From assembly GCA_900547585.1 (NCBI GenBank), contig URHD01000036.1, forward strand, positions 1 to 20,405: a DNA stretch of 20,405 nucleotides. Direction: 5' to 3'. Source of the DNA: an uncultured bacterium (GTDB lineage: Bacteria; Cyanobacteriota; Vampirovibrionia; Gastranaerophilales; Gastranaerophilaceae). A program made the translations under genes and the position numbers. This document shows positions 6,384-13,659 of the stretch, piece by piece (positions within the stretch are counted from its first letter, which is position 1; every line of letters begins with the position of its first letter). The notes beneath the pieces were generated by a model. The model was not told the DNA's origin. It saw nothing but the letters and a program-made list of their open reading frames with translations, and made no database searches.

Positions 6384-6950
6384 TTATTTTTCAATATAAT
6401 CCCTTGCACATTCAAACATCGCCGTCATCAAAGCTCCGTTTGCCTGCAAATTCATTCCTGCCGACTGGAAAAGTTGTTTTACACGATTTTCCCAGAACGG
6501 ATAGATTTCCTCTTTACTTATGTCCAAAATCTGCGCCATAAGCGACAGTTCTTTCCAATCCAGCGGAATAGGCTTTGCGCCGCGCAAAATATCGACTATT
6601 TCTACACGTTTTTTGCGCGGAAAACTTTTTAAAAGCTGAACAGTTGTTATGCCTTTTTCGTTTTGTTTGTCACGCAGGAATTCGACCGCCTCATCAATCA
6701 TAATCGGCTCTTGAGGGATTTTATATTCAACGAATTCCTCCGGAAGAATATCCATTACCGTCGCGATTCGCTCCAGAGTAAGGCTTCTTGTTGAAAACGG
6801 GATGGCATTATCAATTAAATTATAGACATAAGACAGAGTTACACCTATCATCTCGGCAAAATCTTTCTTGTGCAAATGATTAGACTCTAAAAAGTGCGCA
6901 ACCTTTTCGCTGCTTTTCAGGTTTACTATCGATTTACTTTTGGTTGACAT
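6384..6950 (-). CDS. XRE-type helix-turn-helix DNA-binding protein
   Basis: This 188-residue protein has an N-terminal HTH_3-like domain (about 16-72). The recognition helix region KKDFAEMIGVTLSYVYNLID is preceded by a helix and followed by LTLERIATVMDILPEEF, the usual last helices. Residues 86-150 repeat the pattern loosely (ITTVQLLKSF... LDWKELSLMAQILDISKEEIYPF), suggesting a second, degenerate HTH. The rest is unrecognised and no ligand domain is seen. GGAGG lies 7 nt before the ATG. It is divergent from pth with 119 bp between them, and it could regulate itself, pth or the repeat-rich region downstream; nothing in the sequence decides this. Confidence 0.75.
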   Translation of the reverse strand: MSTKSKSIVNLKSSEKVAHFLESNHLHKKDFAEMIGVTLSYVYNLIDNAIPFSTRSLTLERIATVMDILPEEFVEYKIPQEPIMIDEAVEFLRDKQNEKGITTVQLLKSFPRKKRVEIVDILRGAKPIPLDWKELSLMAQILDISKEEIYPFWENRVKQLFQSAGMNLQANGALMTAMFECARDYIEK

Positions 6951-7069
6951 AGCTCGCCTCCATCTCTAATATATATATAGATAAACCGTATTTTTCTTTT
7001 TTTTATTGCATAGTCGAGGATAACGCTCGGGGCAATCTTATAAATTGAAGAATACGAACGGAGTAAAAA

Positions 7070-7630
7070 ATGAAACTAATCGCAGGTCTGGGAAATCCGG
7101 ACGATAAATACAAATTTACCCGCCACAACGCCGGTTTTATGGTGCTTGATTACCTTGCATTGCAGTGGGGATTCGATTTTAACTTCGAATCAAAGTTCAA
7201 CGCACAAATCGCAAAAACAAATCACTGCGGCGAGTCAATTGTGCTCGTAAAGCCTTTCACCTACATGAATCTTTCGGGCAACGCAATCCAGCCTATCATG
7301 AATTTCTACAAAATCCCGCCGGAAGACATAATCATCGTTTATGATGATTTGGATTTGCATCTCGGGCAGATGAGATTCAGGGCAAAAGGCTCCGCAGGCG
7401 GGCACAACGGCATAAAATCCATAATAAATTCGCTCGGTGGAAACCAGAAATTTGACAGATTAAAAATCGGAATCGGTCCTCAGCCGCCCATCCCGTCTGA
7501 AGCCTTCGTTTTGCAAAATTTCAGCACCGAGCAGCTCGCAGAGTTGAAAAATGTTCTGAAAACCTCAAAAGAAGCGATAGAATGCTGGCTCGAAAACGGT
7601 TTGTACGCCGCGCAGAACAAATTTAACTAA
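7070..7630 (+). CDS. pth: Peptidyl-tRNA hydrolase
   Basis: This 186-residue protein hydrolyses the ester bond of peptidyl-tRNAs released from stalled ribosomes, recycling the tRNA in the cytoplasm. All active-site residues of bacterial Pth are in place, one position earlier than in E. coli: Asn9 in GLGNP, His19 in TRHNAG, Asn67 in TYMNLSG, Asp92 in VYDDLDL and Asn113 in GSAGGHNG. The length is normal. CGGAG precedes the ATG. It faces the ribosomal operon and shares a bidirectional terminator with it, a functional neighbourhood for translation. Confidence 0.97.
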   Translation: MKLIAGLGNPDDKYKFTRHNAGFMVLDYLALQWGFDFNFESKFNAQIAKTNHCGESIVLVKPFTYMNLSGNAIQPIMNFYKIPPEDIIIVYDDLDLHLGQMRFRAKGSAGGHNGIKSIINSLGGNQKFDRLKIGIGPQPPIPSEAFVLQNFSTEQLAELKNVLKTSKEAIECWLENGLYAAQNKFN

Positions 7631-7648
7631 ATTGGCAAATTTTCAACA

Positions 7649-7680
7649 AAAAAGGAGATATTAAAAAATATCTCCTTTTT
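7649..7680. terminator. Bidirectional terminator between pth and rplR
   Basis: A perfect 14-bp inverted repeat (7649-7662 and 7667-7680) around an AAAA loop, with A-runs at one end and T-runs at the other, has the form of an intrinsic terminator on both strands. It lies between the convergent stops of pth (7630) and rplR (7702). Confidence 0.9.
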
Positions 7681-7701
7681 GTTTCGCTATAAACAAAATT
7701 A

Positions 7702-8070
7702 TTAGAAGTTCAAACCAGCTTCACGGGCCGCATCAGCAAGAGCTGAAATTCTGCCGTGATAGAGGAATCCGCCTCTGTCGAAAACGCATTCTTCAACGCC
7801 TGCTTTGAGCGCTTTTTTAGCGATTGCTTCGCCGACAACTTTAGCAGCTTCAATATTTCCGCCGTGAGCGAGCTTTTCTCTCAAATCTTTGTCATTTGAA
7901 GAAGCAGAACAGATTGTAACACCTTTTACATCATCAATAAGCTGTGCATAGATGTGTTTTGTGCTTCTGTAAACAGCCAATCTCGGGCAGCTTGCGTCAC
8001 CTGAAATTTTAAGTCTTACACGCTGGTGTCTTTTTCTGGTTTGTTCTTTTCTGTTTTTTGTTCCAATCAT
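7702..8070 (-). CDS. rplR: Ribosomal protein uL18
   Basis: This 122-residue protein of the large subunit binds 5S rRNA. The ends are typical: TRKRHQRVRLKISG near the N-terminus, RLAVYRSTKHIYAQLIDD in the centre and the C-terminal FDRGGFLYHGRISALADAAREAGLNF stretch. The start has AAGGAAAG upstream. It is the last gene of the operon here. In most bacteria rpsE, rpmD, rplO and secY follow, but instead a terminator and the convergent pth come next. Confidence 0.97.
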   Translation of the reverse strand: MIGTKNRKEQTRKRHQRVRLKISGDASCPRLAVYRSTKHIYAQLIDDVKGVTICSASSNDKDLREKLAHGGNIEAAKVVGEAIAKKALKAGVEECVFDRGGFLYHGRISALADAAREAGLNF

Positions 8071-8213
8071 TTTTCTTTCCTTTCACCCAAACCTTCTTTT
8101 TGTGGCCGTTGATTTTATTCAATTTGCCTGAAAGGGTTCTTGCGGGCTGTTTTATGTAATAAATAATGAGTAGCTTTTGATAAATCTTGCTTCCTCGCGT
8201 TAAACGGCGTTAC

Positions 8214-8235
8214 AGCTTCCGCCTACGCGTAAGCT
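8214..8235. repeat. Small CTAC-loop hairpin in the rplF-rplR spacer
   Basis: AGCTTCCGC and GCGTAAGCT pair with one mismatch around a CTAC loop. The GC-CTAC-GC centre is identical to that of the hairpin at 6261-6296, while the outer stem differs. The whole 186-bp spacer has no gene; a GTTAAACGGCGTTAC stretch lies just upstream. Confidence 0.55.
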
Positions 8236-8256
8236 TTCAGCCTCTGCTCGGTCGCG

Positions 8257-8796
8257 CTACTTTTTACCAGTTTTGCCGGCTTTACGTCTTACGTATTCGC
8301 CTTCGTATCTGACGCCTTTTCCTTTGTAAACTTCAGGAGGACGTTTGCTTCTGATAGCAGCAGCAACATCGCCTACCAGCTGTTTGTTAGCGCCGGATAC
8401 AGTAATTTTTGTGTTTGCTTCAACTGCAATTTTGATACCTGCAGGAGGTTCAATTTTTACAGGGTGAGAATAACCCAATGCAAGGTTCAACACGGTGCCT
8501 TCCATATTAGCACGGTAGCCGACGCCCTGGATTTCGAGTTTCTTTTCAAAACCTGTTTTTACACCCTGAATTGCGTTGTTAAGAAGAGTTCTTGACAAGC
8601 CCCAGAGTGAGCGTGATTTTCTATCGTCGTTGTGAATAGAAACGATAAGCTCTTTGCCTTCGAGTTTCAAGGCAACTTCAGGACGAACTTCCACTGTTTC
8701 GGTACCCAGAGGGCCTTTTGCAGTGACAACCTGTCCTTCAATTTTTACTTCTACACCATCAGGAATCTGAATCGGTGCTTTTCCTATACGTGACAT
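8257..8796 (-). CDS. rplF: Ribosomal protein uL6
   Basis: This 179-residue large-subunit protein is of normal length, with the typical start MSRIGKAPIQIPDGV. Two homologous half-domains are present and the signature SKRPPEVYKGKGVRYEGEYVRRKAGKTGK sits at the C-terminus, near the sarcin-ricin loop binding surface known for this family. It follows rpsH after an unusually long 131-bp spacer containing a palindromic repeat. Confidence 0.98.
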   Translation of the reverse strand: MSRIGKAPIQIPDGVEVKIEGQVVTAKGPLGTETVEVRPEVALKLEGKELIVSIHNDDRKSRSLWGLSRTLLNNAIQGVKTGFEKKLEIQGVGYRANMEGTVLNLALGYSHPVKIEPPAGIKIAVEANTKITVSGANKQLVGDVAAAIRSKRPPEVYKGKGVRYEGEYVRRKAGKTGKK

Positions 8797-8837
8797 TCTT
8801 TTATCTCCATTATAATTTTTATCTTTTATATCTTATG

Positions 8838-8879
8838 TAATCTGGTGTCGCTGACATCGGCTCACCTGCGTGAGCCGCC
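8838..8879. repeat. 42-nt covarying element, copy B
   Basis: This is an ungapped partner of 6249-6290. CGGCTCAC (8858-8865) and GTGAGCCG (8870-8877) form a perfect 8-bp stem closing a CTGC loop. Compared with copy A, three stem pairs are changed on both strands (A-T to G-C, T-A to C-G, G-C to A-T). It lies between rpsH and rplF. Confidence 0.7.
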
Positions 8880-8927
8880 TTACAGCTCACTTTTTCAATG
8901 CCCGTTCGCAGCTTCGCTGCTCAGGGT

Positions 8928-9323
8928 TTACCATACGTAGCAAATAATTTCGCCGCCGATGTTTTCTTTTTTAGCTTTTCTGTCAGTCATAAGACCTTTG
9001 CTTGTAGAGATGATTGCGATACCGAGTCCGCCGAATACCTGCGGGAGGTTTTTGGATTTGCAATAAACTCTCAAACCTGTTTTTGAAATTCTTTTCAGGT
9101 TTGTGATGACAGGTTTGTTTCTTTCATCATATTTCAATGTGATAACGAGAACTTTGAATTTTCCTGATTCTTTTTCTTCGTAATTAGAAATATAACCTTC
9201 TTCTTTTAAAACTTTTGCGAGTTCTAGTTTCAGTTTTGATGAGGGCATCTCAACTGTTTCATGAGAAACGATGTTTGCGTTTCTGATTCTTGTCAGCATA
9301 TCTGCTATAGGATCTGTGTACAT
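8928..9323 (-). CDS. rpsH: Ribosomal protein uS8
   Basis: This 131-residue small-subunit protein organises the central domain of 16S rRNA. It has the typical start DPIADMLTRIRNAN and the family signature near the C-terminus (STSKGLMTDRKAKKENIGGEIICYVW). The length is normal. It lies 124 bp after rpsN, wider than usual for this junction, and the spacer holds a repeat-like sequence. Confidence 0.98.
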   Translation of the reverse strand: MYTDPIADMLTRIRNANIVSHETVEMPSSKLKLELAKVLKEEGYISNYEEKESGKFKVLVITLKYDERNKPVITNLKRISKTGLRVYCKSKNLPQVFGGLGIAIISTSKGLMTDRKAKKENIGGEIICYVW

Positions 9324-9345
9324 TATTTTTTCCTTCTTTTTTCGA

Positions 9346-9414
9346 GATACCCCTGAAACGACCCGCCAAATTCAGCAATCGCCCCATCTTCGGGCATCCC
9401 CTACTACTTACTAA
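9346..9414. repeat. Repeat-like palindromic spacer between rpsN and rpsH
   Basis: This GC-richer stretch contains GCCC-7 nt-GGGC pairing (around 9380-9396) and CCCTGAAACGA, which recurs at 10762-10773 in another spacer of the same operon. No reading frame is evident. It looks like a dispersed intergenic repeat rather than a gene. Confidence 0.4.
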
Positions 9415-9447
9415 AATATTTCTAGCAGTATAGTAAAGAAAGTCTGA

Positions 9448-9654
9448 TTACCAGCTTGCTTTGACTACACCGGGCAGAAGACCTTTGTGAGCCATTTCTC
9501 TCAGGTGGATTCTGCAAAGACCGAAATCTCTGTGGAAGCCGTGAGGTCTGCCGCAGATAGAACATCTGTTGTGCAGTTTAACTTTTGACATTTTGCCTGC
9601 TGCAACGAGTTCTTCTCTTCTTTTTTCTTTAGCTATCATTGACTTTTTAGCCAC
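9448..9654 (-). CDS. rpsN: Ribosomal protein uS14, zinc type with a Cys3His site
   Basis: This 68-residue short, zinc-binding form of S14 has the CGRPHGFHRDFGLCR signature and the end LPGVVKASW. The metal ligands are Cys31, Cys34, Cys47 and then His50 (in CRIHLRE), where the usual C-x2-C-x12-C-x2-C pattern has a fourth Cys. His is a good zinc ligand, so the site probably still binds metal. Cyanobacteria usually have a long, cysteine-free S14 encoded elsewhere, so a zinc-type gene at the standard spc position is informative for placement. Confidence 0.95.
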   Translation of the reverse strand: MAKKSMIAKEKRREELVAAGKMSKVKLHNRCSICGRPHGFHRDFGLCRIHLREMAHKGLLPGVVKASW

Positions 9655-9718
9655 GTTATTTCTCCTTTTTGTGTTATTTCGCCCTATCAGGCAATAAATA
9701 CGCCTTTAAGCGCGTTAA

Positions 9719-10279
9719 TTATTGTTGGGATTTCTTTTTAAAGGGCATTCCCAATTCAGCGAGGAGCGCTTTTGCTTCTTCATCTGTTTTTGCTGTTGTA
9801 ATGATGGAAATGTTCATACCTTTTACGATATCAACTTCATCATAAGAAATTTCAGGGAACAAAGATTGTTCTTTCAGCCCTAATGTATAGTTTCCGCGTC
9901 CGTCAAAACTTTTATCGGAAATACCTCTAAAGTCACGGATTCTGGGGAGAACTACGCAAATCAATTTCTGCAAAAAGTCATACATTCTTTCGCCGCGAAG
10001 AGTAACCATAGCGCCAACCGGCATTCCTTCTCTCAATTTGAAAGATGCGATTGATTTTTTAGCTTTGGTAACGAGCGCTTTTTGACCTGCGATTTTTGTA
10101 AGCTGTGCTACGATTGTTTCTGCCAGTTTTGAGTTGTGGCAAGCTTCACCAACACCCATGTTGATAACGATTTTGTTCAGTTTCGGAATCTGGTGAACGT
10201 TTTCATAGCCAAACTGAGATTTTAAAGCCTCTTTGACTTCTTCTTCATATCTAACTTTTAAGTCTTTTGTTACTGTCAT
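9719..10279 (-). CDS. rplE: Ribosomal protein uL5
   Basis: This 186-residue large-subunit protein contacts 5S rRNA and the P-site tRNA. Family marks are KLNKIVINMGVGEA, the GQKALVTKAKKSIASFKLREG stretch and FRGISDKSFDGRGNYTLGLKEQ. It is slightly longer than E. coli L5 through a basic C-terminal end (MPFKKKSQQ). It follows rplX by 63 bp. Confidence 0.98.
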   Translation of the reverse strand: MTVTKDLKVRYEEEVKEALKSQFGYENVHQIPKLNKIVINMGVGEACHNSKLAETIVAQLTKIAGQKALVTKAKKSIASFKLREGMPVGAMVTLRGERMYDFLQKLICVVLPRIRDFRGISDKSFDGRGNYTLGLKEQSLFPEISYDEVDIVKGMNISIITTAKTDEEAKALLAELGMPFKKKSQQ

Positions 10280-10342
10280 TTTTCTTTCCCTTTGTAGAAT
10301 GCAGTTTCGCTATTTTAATAACAAACTGCCCATACTATTTAA

Positions 10343-10693
10343 TTATACATCAATTTGTTCGCCGCATTTAACACAAACACGGACTTTTTTACCTTCAACC
10401 TCAGTATGTTTAACTCTGGTTGCTTTTTCGCAGCTGGTGCAGTAAACCATAACTTTTGATGAATCCATGGGAGCTTCGATTTGGGTCAAACCGCCCTGAA
10501 CACCAGCCATCGGGTTTGCTTTAACAGCTTTGGTAATCATATTTGCGCCTTCAACAACAACTTTGTTTTCAGAAGCAATTATGGTTTTTACGTTTCCGAC
10601 TTTGCCTTTGTCTTTTCCGGAGGTGATGATTACTCTGTCGCCGGTTTTGACATGCAAATCGTGTTTTTCAACTGTTTTTTTGCTATTTCTCAT
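10343..10693 (-). CDS. rplX: Ribosomal protein uL24
   Basis: This 116-residue assembly-initiating protein of the large subunit has a KOW motif at about 15-42 (VKTGDRVIITSGKDKGKVGNV). The C-terminus keeps a four-cysteine pattern (YCTSCEKA... RVCVKCGEQ), the metal-binding C+ form of L24. The long tail explains the length above the family minimum (about 103). It lies 96 bp after rplN, with a palindromic repeat in the spacer. Confidence 0.97.
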   Translation of the reverse strand: MRNSKKTVEKHDLHVKTGDRVIITSGKDKGKVGNVKTIIASENKVVVEGANMITKAVKANPMAGVQGGLTQIEAPMDSSKVMVYCTSCEKATRVKHTEVEGKKVRVCVKCGEQIDV

Positions 10694-10729
10694 TGTATTT
10701 TTCCTTAATGGTTGTTTATTCTTCCGTCA

Positions 10730-10787
10730 TTCAATCTTCGTAAGTCCAAATGACCTTGCGACCCTGAAACGAGTTCAGGATGACAAT
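10730..10787. repeat. Palindromic repeat in the rplN-rplX spacer
   Basis: CCTGAA (10763-10768) and TTCAGG (10774-10779) form a 6-bp hairpin with an ACGAG loop. The flanking text TTCAGGATGACAA resembles a type of intergenic repeat found in many bacterial genomes (recognised from memory, not searched). CCCTGAAACGA is shared with 9350-9362. Confidence 0.5.
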
Positions 10788-10789
10788 AA

Positions 10790-11158
10790 TTAGATAACCT
10801 CTGGAGCCAAAGAGATAATCTTCATGAAGTTTTTATCTCTTAACTCTCTTGCAACCGGCCCGAAAACACGTGTTCCGCGGGGGTTGCCGTCTTTGTTAAT
10901 AATAACAGCTGCATTTTCATCAAATCTGATTACGGAGCCGTCTGCACGTTTGATGTCAGCTTTTGTTCTGACCACAACCGCTTTAACAACTTCAGATTTT
11001 TTAACAGCCATATTAGGTGTAGCATCTTTAACAGTAGCTACAATTACGTCGCCGACATGAGCAAATTTTTTGTTTGAGCTGCCCATAACACGGATGCAAA
11101 GAAGCTCCTTTGCGCCTGTGTTGTCAGCTACGACTAATCTTGTTTCCTGTTGTATCAT
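10790..11158 (-). CDS. rplN: Ribosomal protein uL14
   Basis: This 122-residue large-subunit protein forms intersubunit bridges with 16S rRNA. It is textbook from the start (MIQQETRLVVADNTGAKELLCIRV) to the end (RELRDKNFMKIISLAPEVI), including NPRGTRVFGPVAREL. The length equals that of the family. It lies 135 bp after rpsQ across a repeat-bearing spacer. Confidence 0.98.
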   Translation of the reverse strand: MIQQETRLVVADNTGAKELLCIRVMGSSNKKFAHVGDVIVATVKDATPNMAVKKSEVVKAVVVRTKADIKRADGSVIRFDENAAVIINKDGNPRGTRVFGPVARELRDKNFMKIISLAPEVI

Positions 11159-11192
11159 TGTTATTTATCCTTATTCTTAGCTTTTAGGAATT

Positions 11193-11255
11193 TTCCGCCT
11201 GTGTATATTTAGCTCCGTTCTCAACGGCGGACTGGAACGGTTTCGCCCTGCGGGC
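11193..11255. repeat. CCGCC/GGCGG palindromic element, copy 1 (rpsQ-rplN spacer)
   Basis: TTCCGCCTGT, GCTCCGTT and AACGGCGG-CTGGAACGGTT occur in this order, as in 16321-16394. CCGCC pairs with GGCGG as an outer stem and CCGTT-CTC-AACGG as an inner hairpin. A further GCC-rich hairpin (GCCC-TGC-GGGC at 11245-11255) follows immediately. Confidence 0.55.
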
Positions 11256-11293
11256 TTTGAGTGTTCAGCCCCTGTGGACTTCATGAACCGGAA

Positions 11294-11539
11294 CTAGTGA
11301 GCTTTTTCTACAATTTCAGCAACTGTCCAACGTTTGTCACCTGACAAAGGTCTTGATTCCACGATTCTTACAACATCACCTTCACCGCAAGAATTTTCAG
11401 CATCATGTGCTTTATAATTCTTATGAGTTTCGATGATTTTGTGGTATTTGGGGTGTTTGTTATATTCAGCAACTTTTACAACTGCTGTTTTATCCATTTT
11501 GTTGCTTACTACAACGCCTTGTTTTTCTTTCTTCGGCAT
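11294..11539 (-). CDS. rpsQ: Ribosomal protein uS17
   Basis: This 81-residue small-subunit primary binder has the family pattern (GVVVSNKMDKTAVVKV, then KYHKIIETHKNYKAHDAEN and GDVVRIVESRPLSGDKRW). It starts one base after the rpmC stop, so translation is likely coupled. Confidence 0.97.
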   Translation of the reverse strand: MPKKEKQGVVVSNKMDKTAVVKVAEYNKHPKYHKIIETHKNYKAHDAENSCGEGDVVRIVESRPLSGDKRWTVAEIVEKAH

Positions 11540-11540
11540 C

Positions 11541-11735
11541 TTATTTTACCTCTGACTTTTCTTTAATAACTGTCTTAGCCTGAGCTATAACGGTTTTTAA
11601 TTTACCGATTTGAGCAGTATTTTCGAGTTTTTGCAATGCTTTTTGCATTCTCAAATCCAAAAGCTGCTTTTTCGAGTCTTTAATAAGCTCGTTAAGCTCA
11701 TCTATAGATTTTTCTCTTATTTCTTGTAACTTCAT
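11541..11735 (-). CDS. rpmC: Ribosomal protein uL29
   Basis: This 64-residue helical protein lies near the peptide exit tunnel. The family pattern LQEIREKSIDELNELI... LLDLRMQKALQKLENTAQI is clear. The length is normal. It lies 90 bp after rplP across a GC-rich repeat and one base before rpsQ. Confidence 0.96.
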   Translation of the reverse strand: MKLQEIREKSIDELNELIKDSKKQLLDLRMQKALQKLENTAQIGKLKTVIAQAKTVIKEKSEVK

Positions 11736-11765
11736 TTTTTTATCCTTATTGTTTTTTAATTGTTT

Positions 11766-11810
11766 CCCCCGCCCTTGGGAGAGGGTGGCACAAAAGTGCC
11801 GGGTGAGGGG
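11766..11810. repeat. GC-rich inverted repeat in the rplP-rpmC spacer
   Basis: GGCAC-AAAA-GTGCC (11787-11800) is a perfect 5-bp hairpin set between C-rich and G-rich flanks (CCCTTGGGAGAGGG on one side, GGGTGAGGGG on the other). This wording resembles dispersed repeats seen in many bacterial genomes (memory only). It interrupts a normally tight junction. Confidence 0.5.
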
Positions 11811-11825
11811 TCAACCCACTGCGGA

Positions 11826-12248
11826 CTATGCCTCAGCCTGGGCTGCCTTTTCAATTATTTTAACTTTAATCGGAAGTTTTTGAGCTGCTGACTGCAATGC
11901 ATTGATTGCCGTTTCTCTAACCGGAAATTCCATTTCAAAGAGAACTCTGTTCGGTTTAACAACAGCTACCCAGTATTCCGGAGAGCCTTTTCCCTTACCC
12001 ATACGAGTTTCAGCAGGTTTTGCTGTGATGGGTTTGTCCGGGAAGATTTTAATCCAAACATTACCGCCTCTTTTGATGTTACGGGTCATCGCACGTCTTG
12101 CGGCTTCTATTTGTCTTGAGGTAATCCATGCGGGTTCAAGTGCAATCAAGCCGTATGAGCCGAATTCGAGCTTCGTACCGCGAGTTTCATGACCTTTACG
12201 GTTACCTTTCATTTTCTTACGATATTTTGTCTTTTTGGGCATTAACAT
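11826..12248 (-). CDS. rplP: Ribosomal protein uL16
   Basis: This 140-residue large-subunit protein lies near the A-site. Conserved stretches are KYRKKMKGNRKGHETRG, LEPAWITSRQIEAARRAMTR and the signature RMGKGKGSPEYWVA. The frame begins MLMPKKTK; either Met could be used, and the family norm (MLxPKR) supports the first. Confidence 0.98.
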   Translation of the reverse strand: MLMPKKTKYRKKMKGNRKGHETRGTKLEFGSYGLIALEPAWITSRQIEAARRAMTRNIKRGGNVWIKIFPDKPITAKPAETRMGKGKGSPEYWVAVVKPNRVLFEMEFPVRETAINALQSAAQKLPIKVKIIEKAAQAEA

Positions 12249-12281
12249 TTTTATGTCGCTCCTAATTATTTCTTTCTAATC

Positions 12282-13010
12282 TTATTCAGCTTCAACGGCT
12301 CTTTTTCTTCTTCTGCCGCCGATTGCCTTTTCTTCACCGTTTCCGGCTTTTTTCATTTTTACGTTCTGGTCAGCTTTTTCGCCGGGCATAAGGTTGCCTT
12401 TGAAAATCCAAACCTTAACGCCGATTTTACCCATGATTGTGTCTGCTTCGGCAAAACCGTAATCTACATCAGCGCGAAGTGTTTGAAGAGGAATTCTTCC
12501 TTCTTTAACCCATTCGCTTCTAGCAATTTCAGCACCGCCCAAACGTCCTGATACCATGATTTTGATACCCTGAACGCCGGCTCTCATTGTGCGCTGGATT
12601 GCCTGTTTCATTGCACGTCTGAAAGCGATACGTTTTTCAAGCTGCAATGCAATTGATTCTGAAACGAGCTGGGCATCAGCGTCGATTCTTGCTACTTCAA
12701 CTACATCAATTGTGACGTTTTTCTTGATTAATTTAGCAACATCAGCTCTCAGTTCTTCAATACCCTGACCGCCTCTGCCGACAACGATGCCGGGTTTAGC
12801 AGTTACAACGGTGATGATTACGTTCTGTGCTTTTCTTGCGATATTAATTCTTGAAACGCCTGCTGCGTACAATCTTTTCTTTATATATTTTCTGATTTTT
12901 GCATCTTCTGCAATAAATTCGGGATAATCAGCCTTTTTAGCGTACCAAGTACTGTCCCAAGGTTGAATTATACCTACTCTGAATCCTTTTGGATGTGTCT
13001 TTTGTCCCAA
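12282..13010 (-). CDS. rpsC: Ribosomal protein uS3
   Basis: This 242-residue small-subunit protein lies at the mRNA entry channel. It has the N-terminal GQKTHPKGFRVGI, a KH domain with VVGRGGQGIEELR at about 75-88, and the S3 signature (GIKIMVSGRLGGAEIARSEW ...GRIPLQTLRADVDY). It ends with a short basic tail (GGRRRKRAVEAE). It lies 11 bp after rplV. Confidence 0.98.
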   Translation of the reverse strand: MGQKTHPKGFRVGIIQPWDSTWYAKKADYPEFIAEDAKIRKYIKKRLYAAGVSRINIARKAQNVIITVVTAKPGIVVGRGGQGIEELRADVAKLIKKNVTIDVVEVARIDADAQLVSESIALQLEKRIAFRRAMKQAIQRTMRAGVQGIKIMVSGRLGGAEIARSEWVKEGRIPLQTLRADVDYGFAEADTIMGKIGVKVWIFKGNLMPGEKADQNVKMKKAGNGEEKAIGGRRRKRAVEAE

Positions 13011-13021
13011 GGTCAGCCTCC

Positions 13022-13363
13022 TTAATTATCTTTACTTGCTAATTTAACTGTTAAGTGAGAAGTTCTTTTGAGTCTTCTGTATATTCTGCCTTGAGCTCTC
13101 GGTTTACCTCTCTTGTATGTTGCGCTTTCGTCAGCAAAGATTTCGGAAACTTTCAAAGATTCAGGTTTTCCGCCGAATTTTTCATTAGCATTGGCGATTG
13201 CATCTTTCAAGTTCTTTTCGACAACTCTTGCTGCGAAATAGGGCATGAATTTTAATATTTTTATTGCATCAGTGACAGATTTGCCTCTCACTTCGTTAAT
13301 TACGCGGCGTAATTTGCGAGCGGGCATTTTGATATCTGTTTGTTTAGCCGTTGATTCTTGCAT
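13022..13363 (-). CDS. rplV: Ribosomal protein uL22
   Basis: This 113-residue protein lines the peptide exit tunnel. The family pattern is seen in PARKLRRVINEVRGKSVTDA and in the C-terminal hairpin region KRGKPRAQGRIYRRLKRTSHLTV. It begins 3 bp after the rpsS stop. Confidence 0.97.
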   Translation of the reverse strand: MQESTAKQTDIKMPARKLRRVINEVRGKSVTDAIKILKFMPYFAARVVEKNLKDAIANANEKFGGKPESLKVSEIFADESATYKRGKPRAQGRIYRRLKRTSHLTVKLASKDN

Positions 13364-13366
13364 AAT

Positions 13367-13648
13367 TTACTTCCTTTTCGCCGTTTTATCCTGGCCAGCA
13401 TGGCCTCTAAATAATCTTGTAGGTGCAAATTCACCTAATTTATGTCCAACCATTTGTTCTGTAACATAAACCGGTACGTGGCTTTTGCCGTTGTGAACAG
13501 CGATTGTGTGACCGAGCATGTCGGGTACAATCATTGATGCTCTTGACCAAGTTTTTATTACTTTTTTCTCTCCAGCTTCGTTCATTTTAGCGATTTTCTT
13601 CTGAAGTGATTCTTGTACAAATGGACCTTTTTTTAGCGAACGAGCCAT
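13367..13648 (-). CDS. rpsS: Ribosomal protein uS19
   Basis: This 93-residue small-subunit head protein has the typical start MARSLKKGPFVQESL and the signature VYVTEQMVGHKLGEFAPTRLFRGH. The length is standard. It lies 11 bp after rplB and 3 bp before rplV. Confidence 0.98.
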   Translation of the reverse strand: MARSLKKGPFVQESLQKKIAKMNEAGEKKVIKTWSRASMIVPDMLGHTIAVHNGKSHVPVYVTEQMVGHKLGEFAPTRLFRGHAGQDKTAKRK

Positions 13649-13659
13649 TCATTATCTCC

